A stretch of 27,901 bases of DNA from an uncultured Eubacteriales bacterium (GTDB taxonomy: Bacteria; Bacillota; Clostridia; Oscillospirales; CAG-272). The position numbers and the translations under genes were made by a program. A model generated the notes under the pieces. That model saw nothing but the letters and a program-made list of their open reading frames with translations, made no database searches and was not told the origin of the DNA. The stretch's first letter is position 1; each line of letters starts with the position of its first letter. Below are positions 13,767-22,512 of the stretch, one piece after another. The DNA is taken from the NCBI GenBank assembly GCA_934503195.1, contig CAKSVM010000042.1, positions 1-27,901 on the forward strand, in the 5' to 3' direction.

Positions 13767-16325
13767 ATGAAAAAAATCCTCGCGATCGACGGAAACAGCA
13801 TTCTGAACCGCGCGTATTACGGTATCCGGCCGCTCACAACGGCGACCGGACTCTTCACGAACGCGGTCTACGGAATGGTAACTATTCTCTGGAAGCACAT
13901 CGAGGCACTGAAGCCCGACGCGATGGTCACGGCCTTCGATCTGAAGGCTCCGACCTTCCGCCACAAGTTCTACGACGGTTATAAAGCGACCCGGAAACCG
14001 ATGCCCGAAGAACTTGCCGCGCAGCTGCCGTATGCCAAAAAAGTGGCTGAATACCTAGGTTCGCGGGTCGTGACGCTCGAAGGCTGGGAGGCCGACGACA
14101 TTCTCGGAACGATCGCCGGGATGGCCGACGGGAGCGGGGAAGAGTGGCAGGCGTACATTCTGACCGGTGACCGCGACTCGCTTCAGCTGATCAGCAAAAA
14201 CGCAACTATTCTCTTGGCGACCAACTCCGACACGCTGAATTTCGACCGCGAAAAGTTTGTGGAGCAGTACGGTGTCGGGCCTGAACAGTTTGTCGACGTA
14301 AAGGCTTTGATGGGTGACAGCTCGGACAACATCCCCGGCGTCGCGGGAATCGGCGAAAAAACCGCGCTGAAGCTGATCTCGGAATTCGATTCGCTCGATA
14401 AACTCTACAACTCGCTCGACGAAAACGCGCCCGAGACGAAGAGCATCAGCCGCAGCGTCCGGACGAAGCTCGAAAACGGCCGCGACTCGGCGTATATGTC
14501 GAAAAAGCTCGCTACGATCGACAAAAACGCGCCGATCGGGTTCGCGCTCGACGACCTTCCGGCCTGCGAAATCATGCGGCCAGAGCTGCTCGAAATCTTC
14601 CGCGAGCTGGAATTCAGCGGGCTTATAAAACGGCTCGGCCTTGAGGAAATCACGGCGCAGACAGGCGTAGAATTTGAGCAGATTTCGATGGGAACAGAGA
14701 CGATATTGACAAAAATAGTCGAAATGCAGACGAAAATATGTGCGCTGTGCTATGACAAAGATTTTTCGCTTTCGTTTGACGGAAAGACGATAATTTCGGT
14801 TGACATTTCGGACGCGGGAAGAGTGATTGATTCGCTCTTCGAACACGGATATAGGACAATAGTATATAATTCAAAAGCGATTTACCACAAAATGGAAAAA
14901 TCCGGAATCGAAAAAAAGTCCACTTTTTCGTCCGACGCGATGCTGACGGCTTACGTCCTCGATCCGACTGAAAGCGGCGACTCACCCGAGCGGCTGATGA
15001 CGAAATATCTCGGCGTCGGCAAGTCGTCCGACAAGCCGCTGAACGCCGCTGAGATTTTCCGGCTCGAAGAGGCGATGGACAAAGTGATCGCCGAGCGCAG
15101 ACAGGAAAGTTTGCTTTCCAATATTGAAATTCCGCTTGCCAAAGTGCTGTGCGACATGGAGAAAACCGGCTTCAAGGTCGACCTCGTCGGGCTCGAAAAG
15201 TTCGCTGACAAGCTGGCTGTTCAGGCCGAAGAGCTTCGCGAGCGCATCTATTTTTACGCCGGGGAGGAGTTCAATATCAACTCTCCGAAGCAGCTCAGCG
15301 ATGTGCTTTTTGATAAGTTAGGTTTGCCTTCTGGAAAGAAAAATCAGCGCGGATATTCGACCGGAGCCGAGGTTTTAGAGAAGCTCGCGCCCTTCGCGCC
15401 GATCGTCAGCGACATTCTGGAGTTCCGTCAGCTGACCAAACTGAAGTCGACTTACGGCGACGGACTCGCCAAAGCGGCCGACGAAAACGGCGTCATTCAC
15501 ACGAGTTTCAACCAGACGGTCACGGCGACCGGACGACTTTCGTCCACCGAGCCGAATTTGCAGAACATCCCGGTCAGAACCGAGCTTGGCCGCGAAATGA
15601 GAAAATTCTTTGTGCCTTCCGCGCCGGGAAGGGTGCTGATCGATGCCGATTATTCGCAGATCGAACTCCGGATTCTGGCACATATTTCGGGCGACGAAAC
15701 AATGCTCGACGCCTTCCGGAACGGCGTCGACATCCACGCGGTGACGGCGTCGCAGGCGTTCGGCGTCCCGCTTGAGGCGGTCACGAGCGAGATGCGCAAA
15801 CGCGCCAAAGCGGTCAATTTTGGCATCGTCTACGGCATCTCGGACTACTCGCTGGCGCAGGACATCGGCGTCTCGAAAAAGCAGGCGGCGGCCTATATCG
15901 AGGCCTATCTCGCGAAGTACCCGAAGGTCGGCGAATACCTGAAAAATGTAGTCGCGAAGGCGCACGAGGACGGTTTTGTAACGACGATGTTCGGCCGCAG
16001 AAGGTACATTCCGGAGCTTTCTTCATCTAAGAAAACGCTCCAGTCGTTCGGCGAGAGAGTCGCGATGAACAGCCCGATTCAAGGGTCGGCGGCCGACATA
16101 ATCAAGCTCGCGATGATCAATGTCGCGCGCGCGCTCGACGAAAGTAAACTTGACGCGAAGCTGATTTTGCAGGTTCACGACGAGCTGATCGTCGAGGCCG
16201 ATTCGGGCGTCGCCGAGGCCGTCCGCGACCTCCTCGTGCGCGAAATGGAGTCCTGCGTGAAGCTCTCGCTTCCGCTCACGGTCTCGGCCGCGATCGGCGG
16301 AAGCTGGTACGACTGTAAGGACTGA
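13767..16325 (+). CDS. polA: DNA polymerase I
   Basis: Fills gaps after Okazaki primer removal and excision repair. The protein has 852 residues. The N-terminal 5'-3' exonuclease domain (about 1-290) has AIDGNS at its start, GWEADD, ILTGDRDSLQL and GDSSDNIPGV. The polymerase domain has motif A DADYSQIELR (D628 metal ligand), motif B RKRAKAVNFGIVYG (catalytic K681) and motif C QVHDE (802-806). The intermediate domain (about 300-470) is short and lacks the DxE of a 3'-5' exonuclease, keeping only a decayed trace (SSDAMLTAYVLDP), so proofreading is probably absent as in many Bacillota Pol I enzymes. That middle segment (about 14690-14930) is more AT-rich than its flanks. Monocistronic, with its own promoter and a hairpin downstream. 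Confidence 0.97.
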   Translation: MKKILAIDGNSILNRAYYGIRPLTTATGLFTNAVYGMVTILWKHIEALKPDAMVTAFDLKAPTFRHKFYDGYKATRKPMPEELAAQLPYAKKVAEYLGSRVVTLEGWEADDILGTIAGMADGSGEEWQAYILTGDRDSLQLISKNATILLATNSDTLNFDREKFVEQYGVGPEQFVDVKALMGDSSDNIPGVAGIGEKTALKLISEFDSLDKLYNSLDENAPETKSISRSVRTKLENGRDSAYMSKKLATIDKNAPIGFALDDLPACEIMRPELLEIFRELEFSGLIKRLGLEEITAQTGVEFEQISMGTETILTKIVEMQTKICALCYDKDFSLSFDGKTIISVDISDAGRVIDSLFEHGYRTIVYNSKAIYHKMEKSGIEKKSTFSSDAMLTAYVLDPTESGDSPERLMTKYLGVGKSSDKPLNAAEIFRLEEAMDKVIAERRQESLLSNIEIPLAKVLCDMEKTGFKVDLVGLEKFADKLAVQAEELRERIYFYAGEEFNINSPKQLSDVLFDKLGLPSGKKNQRGYSTGAEVLEKLAPFAPIVSDILEFRQLTKLKSTYGDGLAKAADENGVIHTSFNQTVTATGRLSSTEPNLQNIPVRTELGREMRKFFVPSAPGRVLIDADYSQIELRILAHISGDETMLDAFRNGVDIHAVTASQAFGVPLEAVTSEMRKRAKAVNFGIVYGISDYSLAQDIGVSKKQAAAYIEAYLAKYPKVGEYLKNVVAKAHEDGFVTTMFGRRRYIPELSSSKKTLQSFGERVAMNSPIQGSAADIIKLAMINVARALDESKLDAKLILQVHDELIVEADSGVAEAVRDLLVREMESCVKLSLPLTVSAAIGGSWYDCKD

Positions 16326-16381
16326 TCGGACGATAGTTTGCAAATAGTGAACAAAAATCGCAAAATTGGACAATGGTACAA

Positions 16382-16432
16382 AAAGTCCGGAAATGGACTG
16401 ACGTCCCTTCCCGGACTTTGTCAATTTATTTT
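16382..16432 (+). terminator. Hairpin terminator after polA
   Basis: AAAGTCCGG (16382-16390) pairs with CCGGACTTT (16411-16419). Inside it, GGAC (16395-16398) pairs with GTCC (16403-16406) around TGAC, separated by a symmetric 4x4 internal loop. The tail GTCAATTTATTTT is only moderately U-rich. Confidence 0.7.
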
Positions 16433-16451
16433 GAACGTATGTCGCTAAGGG

Positions 16452-16480
16452 TTGACAAATCGCGGAAAATATGCTATAAT
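16452..16480 (+). promoter_or_regulatory. Full-consensus sigma-A promoter of the ruvCAB operon
   Basis: -35 TTGACA (16452-16457), 17-bp spacer, -10 TATAAT (16475-16480) preceded by TGC, an extended -10. It matches consensus at every position, so tight repression would be expected if the operon is regulated. A 21-bp AT palindrome overlaps the -10 and the predicted start. Confidence 0.95.
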
Positions 16481-16497
16481 TATATATTATATAATTA
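16477..16497. repeat. Perfect 21-bp AT-only palindrome at the ruvC start site
   Basis: TAATTATATA (16477-16486) and TATATAATTA (16488-16497) are exact inverted copies around one T. It spans the 3' part of the -10, the predicted transcription start and most of the leader. It could be an operator, an RNA hairpin in the leader, or low-complexity AT DNA. Confidence 0.5.
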
Positions 16498-16508
16498 AGG
16501 TAGGATAA

Positions 16509-17012
16509 ATGATTATCATCGGCATCGACCCCGGCATCGCGATTGTCGGCTACGGGGTCATCGAATTCAGGAATTCGCGCTTCACGACGCTCGCGCACGG
16601 GTCGATTCAGACGCCGGCGCACACCGACGTCGAGGCGCGGCTCGAAATGATTTACGACCAGCTGAGCGACCTCATCCGGATGTTCCACCCCGACGAAATG
16701 GCGATCGAGGAGCTGTTTTTCAACACGAATCACACGACGATGGTGCCGGTCGCCGAGGCACGCGGCGTCATTTTGCTCTGCGCGAAGCAGAACGGCCTGC
16801 GCGTCGCCGAATACACGCCGCTTCAGGTCAAGCAGTCGGTCGTCGGCTACGGAAAAGCCCTGAAAAAGCAGGTCATGCACATGGTTTCGCTGATTTTGCG
16901 GCTCGAAACGACGCCAAAACTCGACGACACCTGCGACGCGCTCGCGATCGCGATTTGCCACGCGAATTGTTCACGTTCTGCCGTACGGAGATTTTACAAT
17001 AATCGGCAATAG
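16509..17012 (+). CDS. ruvC: Crossover junction endodeoxyribonuclease RuvC
   Basis: Resolves Holliday junctions during recombinational repair by symmetric nicking, working on junctions held by RuvAB. 167 residues, usual length. The RNase H-like acidic residues are in place: D7 in GIDPG, E67 in MAIEELFFN, and D140/D143 in LDDTCDALA. Start ATG at 16509 with AAGG/AGG upstream in a short leader. First gene of the nine-gene operon, 30 nt before ruvA. Confidence 0.97.
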   Translation: MIIIGIDPGIAIVGYGVIEFRNSRFTTLAHGSIQTPAHTDVEARLEMIYDQLSDLIRMFHPDEMAIEELFFNTNHTTMVPVAEARGVILLCAKQNGLRVAEYTPLQVKQSVVGYGKALKKQVMHMVSLILRLETTPKLDDTCDALAIAICHANCSRSAVRRFYNNRQ

Positions 17013-17042
17013 CGTACATATAAAATACACAGGAGAGACACA

Positions 17043-17642
17043 ATGTATTATCATGTTAACGGCGAACTCTGCCTGATCGAGGCGCATATGGCGGTCGTCG
17101 ATTGCGGCGGGGTCGGGTACCAACTGACGGTCAGCGAGACGACGATTGCGTCGATCGCGTCGAAAATCGGTAAAAATATCAAACTCTACACTTATCTCGC
17201 GGTGCGCGAGGACGCGATGGAGCTTTTCGGCTTCGCGACGACGCAGGAAAAGACCGCGTTTTTGCAGTTGATCGGCGTTTCGGGCGTCGGCCCGAAGGTC
17301 GCGATTTCAGTTTTGTCATTTTTGACGCCCGAGCAGTTCGCCGCCGCTGTCATTTCGGGCGACGCGAAGACGCTTTCGAAGGCAAAAGGACTCGGCAAGA
17401 AGGGCGCGGAGCGGATAATTCTGGAGCTTCAGGAAAAACTTGCCAAAGAATACGGCGACGCGCCGATCCCGGCTTCGTCAATCGGAGCTAGTTCGCCCGG
17501 AAAACTTTCGGACGCGGTCAACGCGCTTCTCGTCCTCGGCTACTCGAAAGCCGAGGCTAACGACGCGCTTTCGGGCATCGATCACGCGTCGATGACGCTC
17601 GAAGAGATGATAACTTCCGCGCTTAAACGACTGATGAAATGA
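17043..17642 (+). CDS. ruvA: Holliday junction branch migration protein RuvA
   Basis: Binds four-way junctions as a tetramer and loads the RuvB motor. 199 residues. An N-terminal OB-fold (about 1-62) is followed by a helix-hairpin-helix domain with LIGVSGVGPKVA (about 76-87) and GLGKKGAERIILEL (about 115-128). After a flexible linker (about 137-152, rich in Ser, Pro and Gly), the C-terminal RuvB-contacting domain has the LLVLGYSKAEA pattern. Shine-Dalgarno AGGAGA just before the ATG. Neighbours ruvC and ruvB at about 30 nt on each side give the classical ruvCAB order. Confidence 0.97.
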   Translation: MYYHVNGELCLIEAHMAVVDCGGVGYQLTVSETTIASIASKIGKNIKLYTYLAVREDAMELFGFATTQEKTAFLQLIGVSGVGPKVAISVLSFLTPEQFAAAVISGDAKTLSKAKGLGKKGAERIILELQEKLAKEYGDAPIPASSIGASSPGKLSDAVNALLVLGYSKAEANDALSGIDHASMTLEEMITSALKRLMK

Positions 17643-17673
17643 ACAATGACTCTCTGAAGAAAGGAGAAATGCT

Positions 17674-18759
17674 ATGCGTCCTGACGAATTTGATTTCGAC
17701 GATCGGATAGTCAGCCCCGAAATATCACTGGAAGATGTCGAATCTGATAAGAATCTGCGTCCGTCGAGTCTGACTGATTACATCGGCCAGACGAAGGCGA
17801 AGGAGAGCATGAAAATCTACATCGACGCGGCGAAGCTGCGCGACGAAACGCTCGATCACGTCCTCCTCTACGGCCCGCCCGGCCTCGGAAAAACGACGCT
17901 TTCGCAGATCATTGCCAACGAGCTTGGCGTTAATATTCGTGTAACATCCGGCCCCGCGATTGAGAAAAAAGGCGATCTCGTTGCCATTCTGACTAATCTG
18001 AACGAGAAAGATGTACTGTTTATTGATGAAATTCACAGACTTCCGAGGCAGATTGAGGAGATTCTTTATCCGGCGATGGAGGATTACGCGGTCGATTTTG
18101 TGATCGGAAAGGGGCCATCGGCACAGTCGATTCACCTCGCGCTGCCGCATTTCACGCTGATCGGCGCGACGACACGTGCCGGACAATTGTCGAAGCCGCT
18201 CCGCGACCGATTCGGCGTCCTTCTGAAGCTCGAAATGTACAGCATCGAGGAGCTGGCGACGATAATCCGCCGCTCTGCGTCTATTCTCGACGTCGAAATC
18301 GACGAGGATGGCGCGCTTGAGCTTGCTTCGCGTTCACGCGGGACGCCGCGAATCGCGAATCGGCTTCTGAAGCGTGTTCGCGACTACTCGCAGGTGAAAA
18401 GCGATGGCAAAATCAATCAAAAAATCGCGAGCGACGCGTTAAATATGCTAGAAATTGACGAACTCGGACTCGACAACATCGACCGAAAGATGCTTGAAAC
18501 TATCATTTCATTTTACAACGGTGGGCCGGTCGGGCTTGAAACGCTTGCTGCTACAGTTGGCGAAGAAGCGATCACGCTTGAGGACGTTTACGAGCCGTAC
18601 CTGATGCAGATCGGATTTTTGTCGCGGACGCCGCGCGGCCGATGCGCGACGAAGCTGGCGTACGACCACCTGAACATCCCGTACAGCACGCCGGTGCCGG
18701 GACAAATCAACATTTTTGAGCAGTCGCTCGACAAGGATAAAAACAATGTGGAAAGCTGA
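17674..18759 (+). CDS. ruvB: Holliday junction branch migration ATPase RuvB
   Basis: Hexameric AAA+ motor that drives branch migration of RuvA-bound junctions. 361 residues. A 25-residue N-terminal extension precedes RPSSLTDYIGQ. Walker A is GPPGLGKT (67-74), Walker B is VLFIDEIH (114-121), followed by the sensor/arginine-finger region LIGATTRAG and LRDRFG, and the C-terminal winged helix with GFLSRTPRGR. Strong Shine-Dalgarno AAAGGAG before the ATG at 17674. The 3' end overlaps the methyltransferase start by 14 bp. Confidence 0.98.
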   Translation: MRPDEFDFDDRIVSPEISLEDVESDKNLRPSSLTDYIGQTKAKESMKIYIDAAKLRDETLDHVLLYGPPGLGKTTLSQIIANELGVNIRVTSGPAIEKKGDLVAILTNLNEKDVLFIDEIHRLPRQIEEILYPAMEDYAVDFVIGKGPSAQSIHLALPHFTLIGATTRAGQLSKPLRDRFGVLLKLEMYSIEELATIIRRSASILDVEIDEDGALELASRSRGTPRIANRLLKRVRDYSQVKSDGKINQKIASDALNMLEIDELGLDNIDRKMLETIISFYNGGPVGLETLAATVGEEAITLEDVYEPYLMQIGFLSRTPRGRCATKLAYDHLNIPYSTPVPGQINIFEQSLDKDKNNVES

Positions 18760-19615
18760 AAATTGGAAGGATTACGAGCTGCTCGACACGTCTGACGGCG
18801 AACGGCTCGAACGCTGGGGCAAGTACGTCCTCGTGCGACCCGACCCGCAGGTCATCTGGAAAAACGCGAAAAAATCCAGATTATGGAATTCCGCCGACGC
18901 GACTTACCGCCGTTTGTCGGGCGGAGGCGGCGCGTGGAAGGAAAATCGTCTGCCCGAAAATTGGCAGATTTCATATGAAAAACTTAATCTTACGTTCATA
19001 ATTAAGCCGATGGGCTTCAAGCACACCGGACTCTTTCCCGAGCAAGCCGTGAACTGGGACTGGTTTTCGGATCTGATAAAAAATTCCGGGCGAAGCGTGA
19101 GAGTTCTGAACTTATTCGGCTACACGGGCGGCGCGACGGTCGCGGCGGCGAAGGCCGGGGCGAGCGTCTGCCACGTCGACGCTGCGAAGGGAATGGTTCA
19201 GCAGTGCAAGGAAAACGCCGTGCTTTCGGGACTTTCCGACGCGCCGATCCGATACATCGTCGACGATTGCAAGAAATTTGTAGAGCGCGAAATCCGGCGC
19301 GGAAGCCGCTACGACGCGGTGATCATGGATCCGCCGTCGTATGGCCGCGGGCCGTCCGGCGAGGTCTGGAAGCTCGAAGACAACATCGACGATCTCGTCG
19401 CGCTGACCACGAAAGTGCTGTCGGACGACCCGCTTTTCTTCCTCGTAAATTCGTACACGACGGGGCTTTCGCCGTCGGCGATGGGGTATCTTTTGAATTT
19501 GCATCTTGTAGAGAAATTTGGAGGAAAAGTGGAATCCGACGAAATCGGAATTACGGTAAAAAGCTCAAAAGCCGTGCTGCCATGCGGCTCCAGCTCACGT
19601 TGGACGAAAAACTGA
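18746..19615 (+). CDS. Class I SAM-dependent methyltransferase (RlmI/RlmK-like, COG1092 type)
   Basis: A 289-residue Rossmann-fold methyltransferase, probably acting on RNA (family members include 23S rRNA m5C methyltransferases). SAM-binding motif I region is LNLFGYTGGATVAAAKAG, with the acidic residue of motif II in VDAAKG. Motif IV is DPPSYGRG, followed by the GEVWKLEDNID segment seen in this family. No PUA domain is visible, so it is shorter than RlmI. Start ATG at 18746, inside the end of ruvB, with AAGGAT about 8 nt upstream; a longer in-frame start at 18716 lacks such a site. Ends 32 nt before pheA. Exact target base unknown. Confidence 0.85.
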   Translation: MWKAENWKDYELLDTSDGERLERWGKYVLVRPDPQVIWKNAKKSRLWNSADATYRRLSGGGGAWKENRLPENWQISYEKLNLTFIIKPMGFKHTGLFPEQAVNWDWFSDLIKNSGRSVRVLNLFGYTGGATVAAAKAGASVCHVDAAKGMVQQCKENAVLSGLSDAPIRYIVDDCKKFVEREIRRGSRYDAVIMDPPSYGRGPSGEVWKLEDNIDDLVALTTKVLSDDPLFFLVNSYTTGLSPSAMGYLLNLHLVEKFGGKVESDEIGITVKSSKAVLPCGSSSRWTKN

Positions 19616-19647
19616 TAAGATAAAAAAGTGGAGAAAAAACAGAGGAT

Positions 19648-20769
19648 ATGAAAAATTTGCAGGAATGCCGCGCCGACATCGACCGGATCGACGCCGAACT
19701 TCTGAAGCTTCTGACAGAGCGGATGGAGGTCGCGGAGAGCGTCGCGAGGTACAAGCTCGCGAACAATCTGCCGGTTTTTGACGAGGTTCGCGAGCGCGCG
19801 GTGCTTGAAAAAATCGGCTCGAAGTCGCCGGACAATTATAGAACCGAGCTGGTCGGGACATGGGACGGCATCATGAATATGTCGAAGCTGCGGCAGTATA
19901 TCGTCAAATCCGAGCTGTCCGGTGAGGTTAATTTTACAGGTGAAGAGCTTCCCGACGAGCCGGGAAAAATCGCGGTTCAGGGCGTTCCGGGGTCGTTTTC
20001 ATCGAAGGCGGCGGCTGAAATGTTTCCGGGAAAGCCGCTCGAATTCTATCCGACATTTGCCGAACTTTTTGACGCGCTCGAAGAAAAAAAGGTTGACTGC
20101 ATAATTGTTCCGCTTGAAAACTCAATTCACGGAACGGTGACTGAGGTCTATTCCGAGCTTCTTTCGCACGAATGCGGAATTGTCAAGGCGCATCCGGTTG
20201 GCGTATCGCACAATCTGCTGGCCGTAAAAGGCGCGAATATAGAGCAGATTGTGAAAGTCTATAGTCACGAACAGGCGTTAGGTCAATGCACGAATTATAT
20301 AAAAAAGCACAATTTTGAGCCGATCAGCGCGGTCAATACAGCGACCGCCGCAAAGATGATTCGCGATGAAAATGATCCGACTCACGCCGCAATTGCGTCG
20401 GCTGAGTCAGCGAAAATATATAATTTGGAAACAATTGATTCAGACATTCAGGATTCAAAGCGGAATCTGACGCGTTTCGGAGCGGTTCGACGTGAACGCG
20501 CGCTTGTTAAGAACGCGAACAAAGTCAGCATAACCTTCACGCTCGCGCATCGCGAGGGAACTTTGGCGCGCGTGCTGGCGTATTTTTCCGCGCTCGATCT
20601 GAATCTGACAAAAATAGAGAGCAGTCCGATCCCCGAAAAGCCGTTTGAGTATCGTTTTTACCTCGATTTTGTCGGAAATCTAGCTGACGGCGCGACATCC
20701 GAGCTGATATCGGCACTTTCGAAGGAGATGAGCGGCTTCCGGCTGTTCGGAAATTACCATGAGGCGTGA
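19648..20769 (+). CDS. pheA: Bifunctional chorismate mutase / prephenate dehydratase (P-protein)
   Basis: Converts chorismate to prephenate and then to phenylpyruvate in phenylalanine synthesis. 373 residues. The AroQ-type chorismate mutase domain (about 1-88) contains the CRADIDRIDAELLKLLTERM helix and a K in ARYK. The prephenate dehydratase domain (about 107-280) has GVPGSFS, NSIHGTV (158-164) and TRF (275-277). The ACT regulatory domain (about 289-373) has REGTLARVL and ESSPIPEKPFEYRFY, a variant of the usual ESRP phenylalanine-binding motif, so feedback inhibition by phenylalanine is likely. The site AGAGGA is very close to the ATG; GGAG 14 nt upstream is the alternative. The stop is 1 nt before ecfA1. 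Confidence 0.95.
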   Translation: MKNLQECRADIDRIDAELLKLLTERMEVAESVARYKLANNLPVFDEVRERAVLEKIGSKSPDNYRTELVGTWDGIMNMSKLRQYIVKSELSGEVNFTGEELPDEPGKIAVQGVPGSFSSKAAAEMFPGKPLEFYPTFAELFDALEEKKVDCIIVPLENSIHGTVTEVYSELLSHECGIVKAHPVGVSHNLLAVKGANIEQIVKVYSHEQALGQCTNYIKKHNFEPISAVNTATAAKMIRDENDPTHAAIASAESAKIYNLETIDSDIQDSKRNLTRFGAVRRERALVKNANKVSITFTLAHREGTLARVLAYFSALDLNLTKIESSPIPEKPFEYRFYLDFVGNLADGATSELISALSKEMSGFRLFGNYHEA

Positions 20770-20770
20770 A

Positions 20771-21652
20771 ATGAAGGATCCTTTCATCAGTATAGAAAAT
20801 CTGAACTTTTCCTACACGGACGACGAGGGCAACGACGCGGAGGTACTTCACGACCTGAATCTTGAGATCGGCCGCGGCGAGCTCGTCGCGATTCTCGGCC
20901 ACAACGGCTCGGGAAAATCGACGCTCGCGAAGCTCCTGAACCTGATTCTGACCCCGAAATCGGGGCGGATCGTCATCGACGGCCTCGAAATCACGAAGCC
21001 CGACCTCACTGAGGACGAGTTGTTCGAAAATCGTAGAAAGGTCGGAATGGTCTTCCAGAACCCCGACAACCAGCTCGTCGCGACGGTTGTCGAGGAGGAC
21101 ATCGCGTTCGGCCCCGAAAACCTCGGAATTCCGCCCGCCGAGATCCGGAAACGCGTCGACGACGCGCTGAAAACGGTCGGAATGACCGAATTCGCGCGCC
21201 ATTCGCCGCACCAACTTTCGGGCGGGCAGAAGCAGCGCGTCGCGATCGCCGGAATTATCGCGATGATGCCGAAGTGCATGATCTTCGACGAGTCGACCGC
21301 GATGCTTGATCCGCACGGAAGACGTGAAGTAATGGAGACAATTTTGCGACTGAATCGTGAACTAGGTATCACGATTCTGCATATAACTCATTATATGAAC
21401 GAAGCGGCACTCTGCGATCGCGTCGTCGTCGTCAATAACGGCGAAATCGAGCTTGACGGCAAGCCGGGCGAGGTTTTTTCGCAGGTCGCGAAGCTCGAAA
21501 GCATCGGACTTGACGTTCCGCAGCCCGCTGAATTGCTTTACGAATTGAATCTTTCGGGCGTGAGACTCGATGGAAAAGAGCTTCCGTTGGACAAACTTTC
21601 GGTGAATGATGCCGCTGATGAAATTATGAAACTGTTCGGAGGTAAGAAATGA
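20771..21652 (+). CDS. ecfA1: Energy-coupling factor transporter ATPase EcfA1
   Basis: One of the two cytosolic ATPases that power ECF vitamin/metal uptake. 293 residues. Walker A GHNGSGKST (43-51), Q-loop in FQNPDNQ (95-101), signature LSGGQ (149-153), Walker B MIFDES (170-175). The STAMLDP sequence with Ser in place of the usual Pro after the catalytic Glu is characteristic of EcfA1. I choose ATG 20771 over 20759 because GAGG (20761-20764) sits 6 nt before it, while 20759 has no purine-rich site. Overlaps ecfA2 by the ATGA junction. Confidence 0.93.
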   Translation: MKDPFISIENLNFSYTDDEGNDAEVLHDLNLEIGRGELVAILGHNGSGKSTLAKLLNLILTPKSGRIVIDGLEITKPDLTEDELFENRRKVGMVFQNPDNQLVATVVEEDIAFGPENLGIPPAEIRKRVDDALKTVGMTEFARHSPHQLSGGQKQRVAIAGIIAMMPKCMIFDESTAMLDPHGRREVMETILRLNRELGITILHITHYMNEAALCDRVVVVNNGEIELDGKPGEVFSQVAKLESIGLDVPQPAELLYELNLSGVRLDGKELPLDKLSVNDAADEIMKLFGGKK

Positions 21653-22512
21653 CCGAAATTGAGTTAAAAAATGTCTCATTTGTTTACTCTCCCGATACTC
21701 CGTTCAAAAAAACCGCGCTCGACAACGTTTCACTGAAGATCCACGGCGGCGTCATTACCGGGCTGATGGGGCACACCGGGTCGGGAAAATCGACGCTTGT
21801 ACAGCTCCTGAACGGCCTGAACCGACCGACTTCGGGGCAGGTTCTGGTCGGCGGCGATGACGTCTGGGCCGATCCGAAGAAGGTCAGCCGCTTCGCCTTC
21901 CGCGTTGGACTGGTATTTCAGTACCCAGAATACCAATTATTTGAAGAAACGGTTAGAAAAGACATTGCTTTCGGGCCGTCGAACATGGGACTTGACGCCG
22001 CCGAGATCGCGAGAAGGGTCGACGAGGCCGCGAAATTCTGCGGAATCGCGCCGTCGCTGCTCGACAAATCGCCGTTCGACCTCTCGGGCGGGCAAAAACG
22101 CCGCGTCGCGATCGCCGGCGTCATGGCGATGGAGCCGGAAGTGCTGGTTCTCGACGAGCCGGCCGCCGGACTCGACCCGCAGGGGCGCGAGGATATTCTC
22201 GGCGGAATCCGCAGTTATCAGCGAAACCGACAAAATACTGTCGTCATAGTCAGCCATTCTATGGAGGATATGGCCAAATATTCGGACGAAATTGTCGTTA
22301 TGAACAACGCGAAAGTTTTCATGCAGGGGACGACGGCCGAGATTTTTGACCGCGCGGACGAGCTTTGCGAGGTCGGACTCGACGTTCCGCAGATCACCGA
22401 GCTGATGAATACGCTCCGCGACCGCGGATTGGACGTTCGGCACGGAATTTTTACAGTTGAAGAGGCGCGCGACGAGCTTCTGCGCCTGCTCGGGAGGGGT
22501 AAAAAATGCTGA
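21649..22512 (+). CDS. ecfA2: Energy-coupling factor transporter ATPase EcfA2
   Basis: Second ATPase of the ECF module, forming the EcfA1-EcfA2 heterodimer. 287 residues. Walker A GHTGSGKST (41-49), Q-loop with QYPEYQLFEET (91-101) typical of EcfA2, signature LSGGQ (145-149), Walker B VLVLDEPAAGLDP (165-177). Start ATG overlaps the ecfA1 stop by 4 bp and its end overlaps ecfT by 7 bp, so the three are translationally coupled. Confidence 0.94.
   Translation: MTEIELKNVSFVYSPDTPFKKTALDNVSLKIHGGVITGLMGHTGSGKSTLVQLLNGLNRPTSGQVLVGGDDVWADPKKVSRFAFRVGLVFQYPEYQLFEETVRKDIAFGPSNMGLDAAEIARRVDEAAKFCGIAPSLLDKSPFDLSGGQKRRVAIAGVMAMEPEVLVLDEPAAGLDPQGREDILGGIRSYQRNRQNTVVIVSHSMEDMAKYSDEIVVMNNAKVFMQGTTAEIFDRADELCEVGLDVPQITELMNTLRDRGLDVRHGIFTVEEARDELLRLLGRGKKC

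Noticed and set aside
16023..16961. 312-codon minus-strand frame opposite polA end and ruvC
   Set aside because: It crosses the polA terminator and the ruvC promoter and has no recognisable motifs, while the plus strand encodes intact PolA and RuvC.
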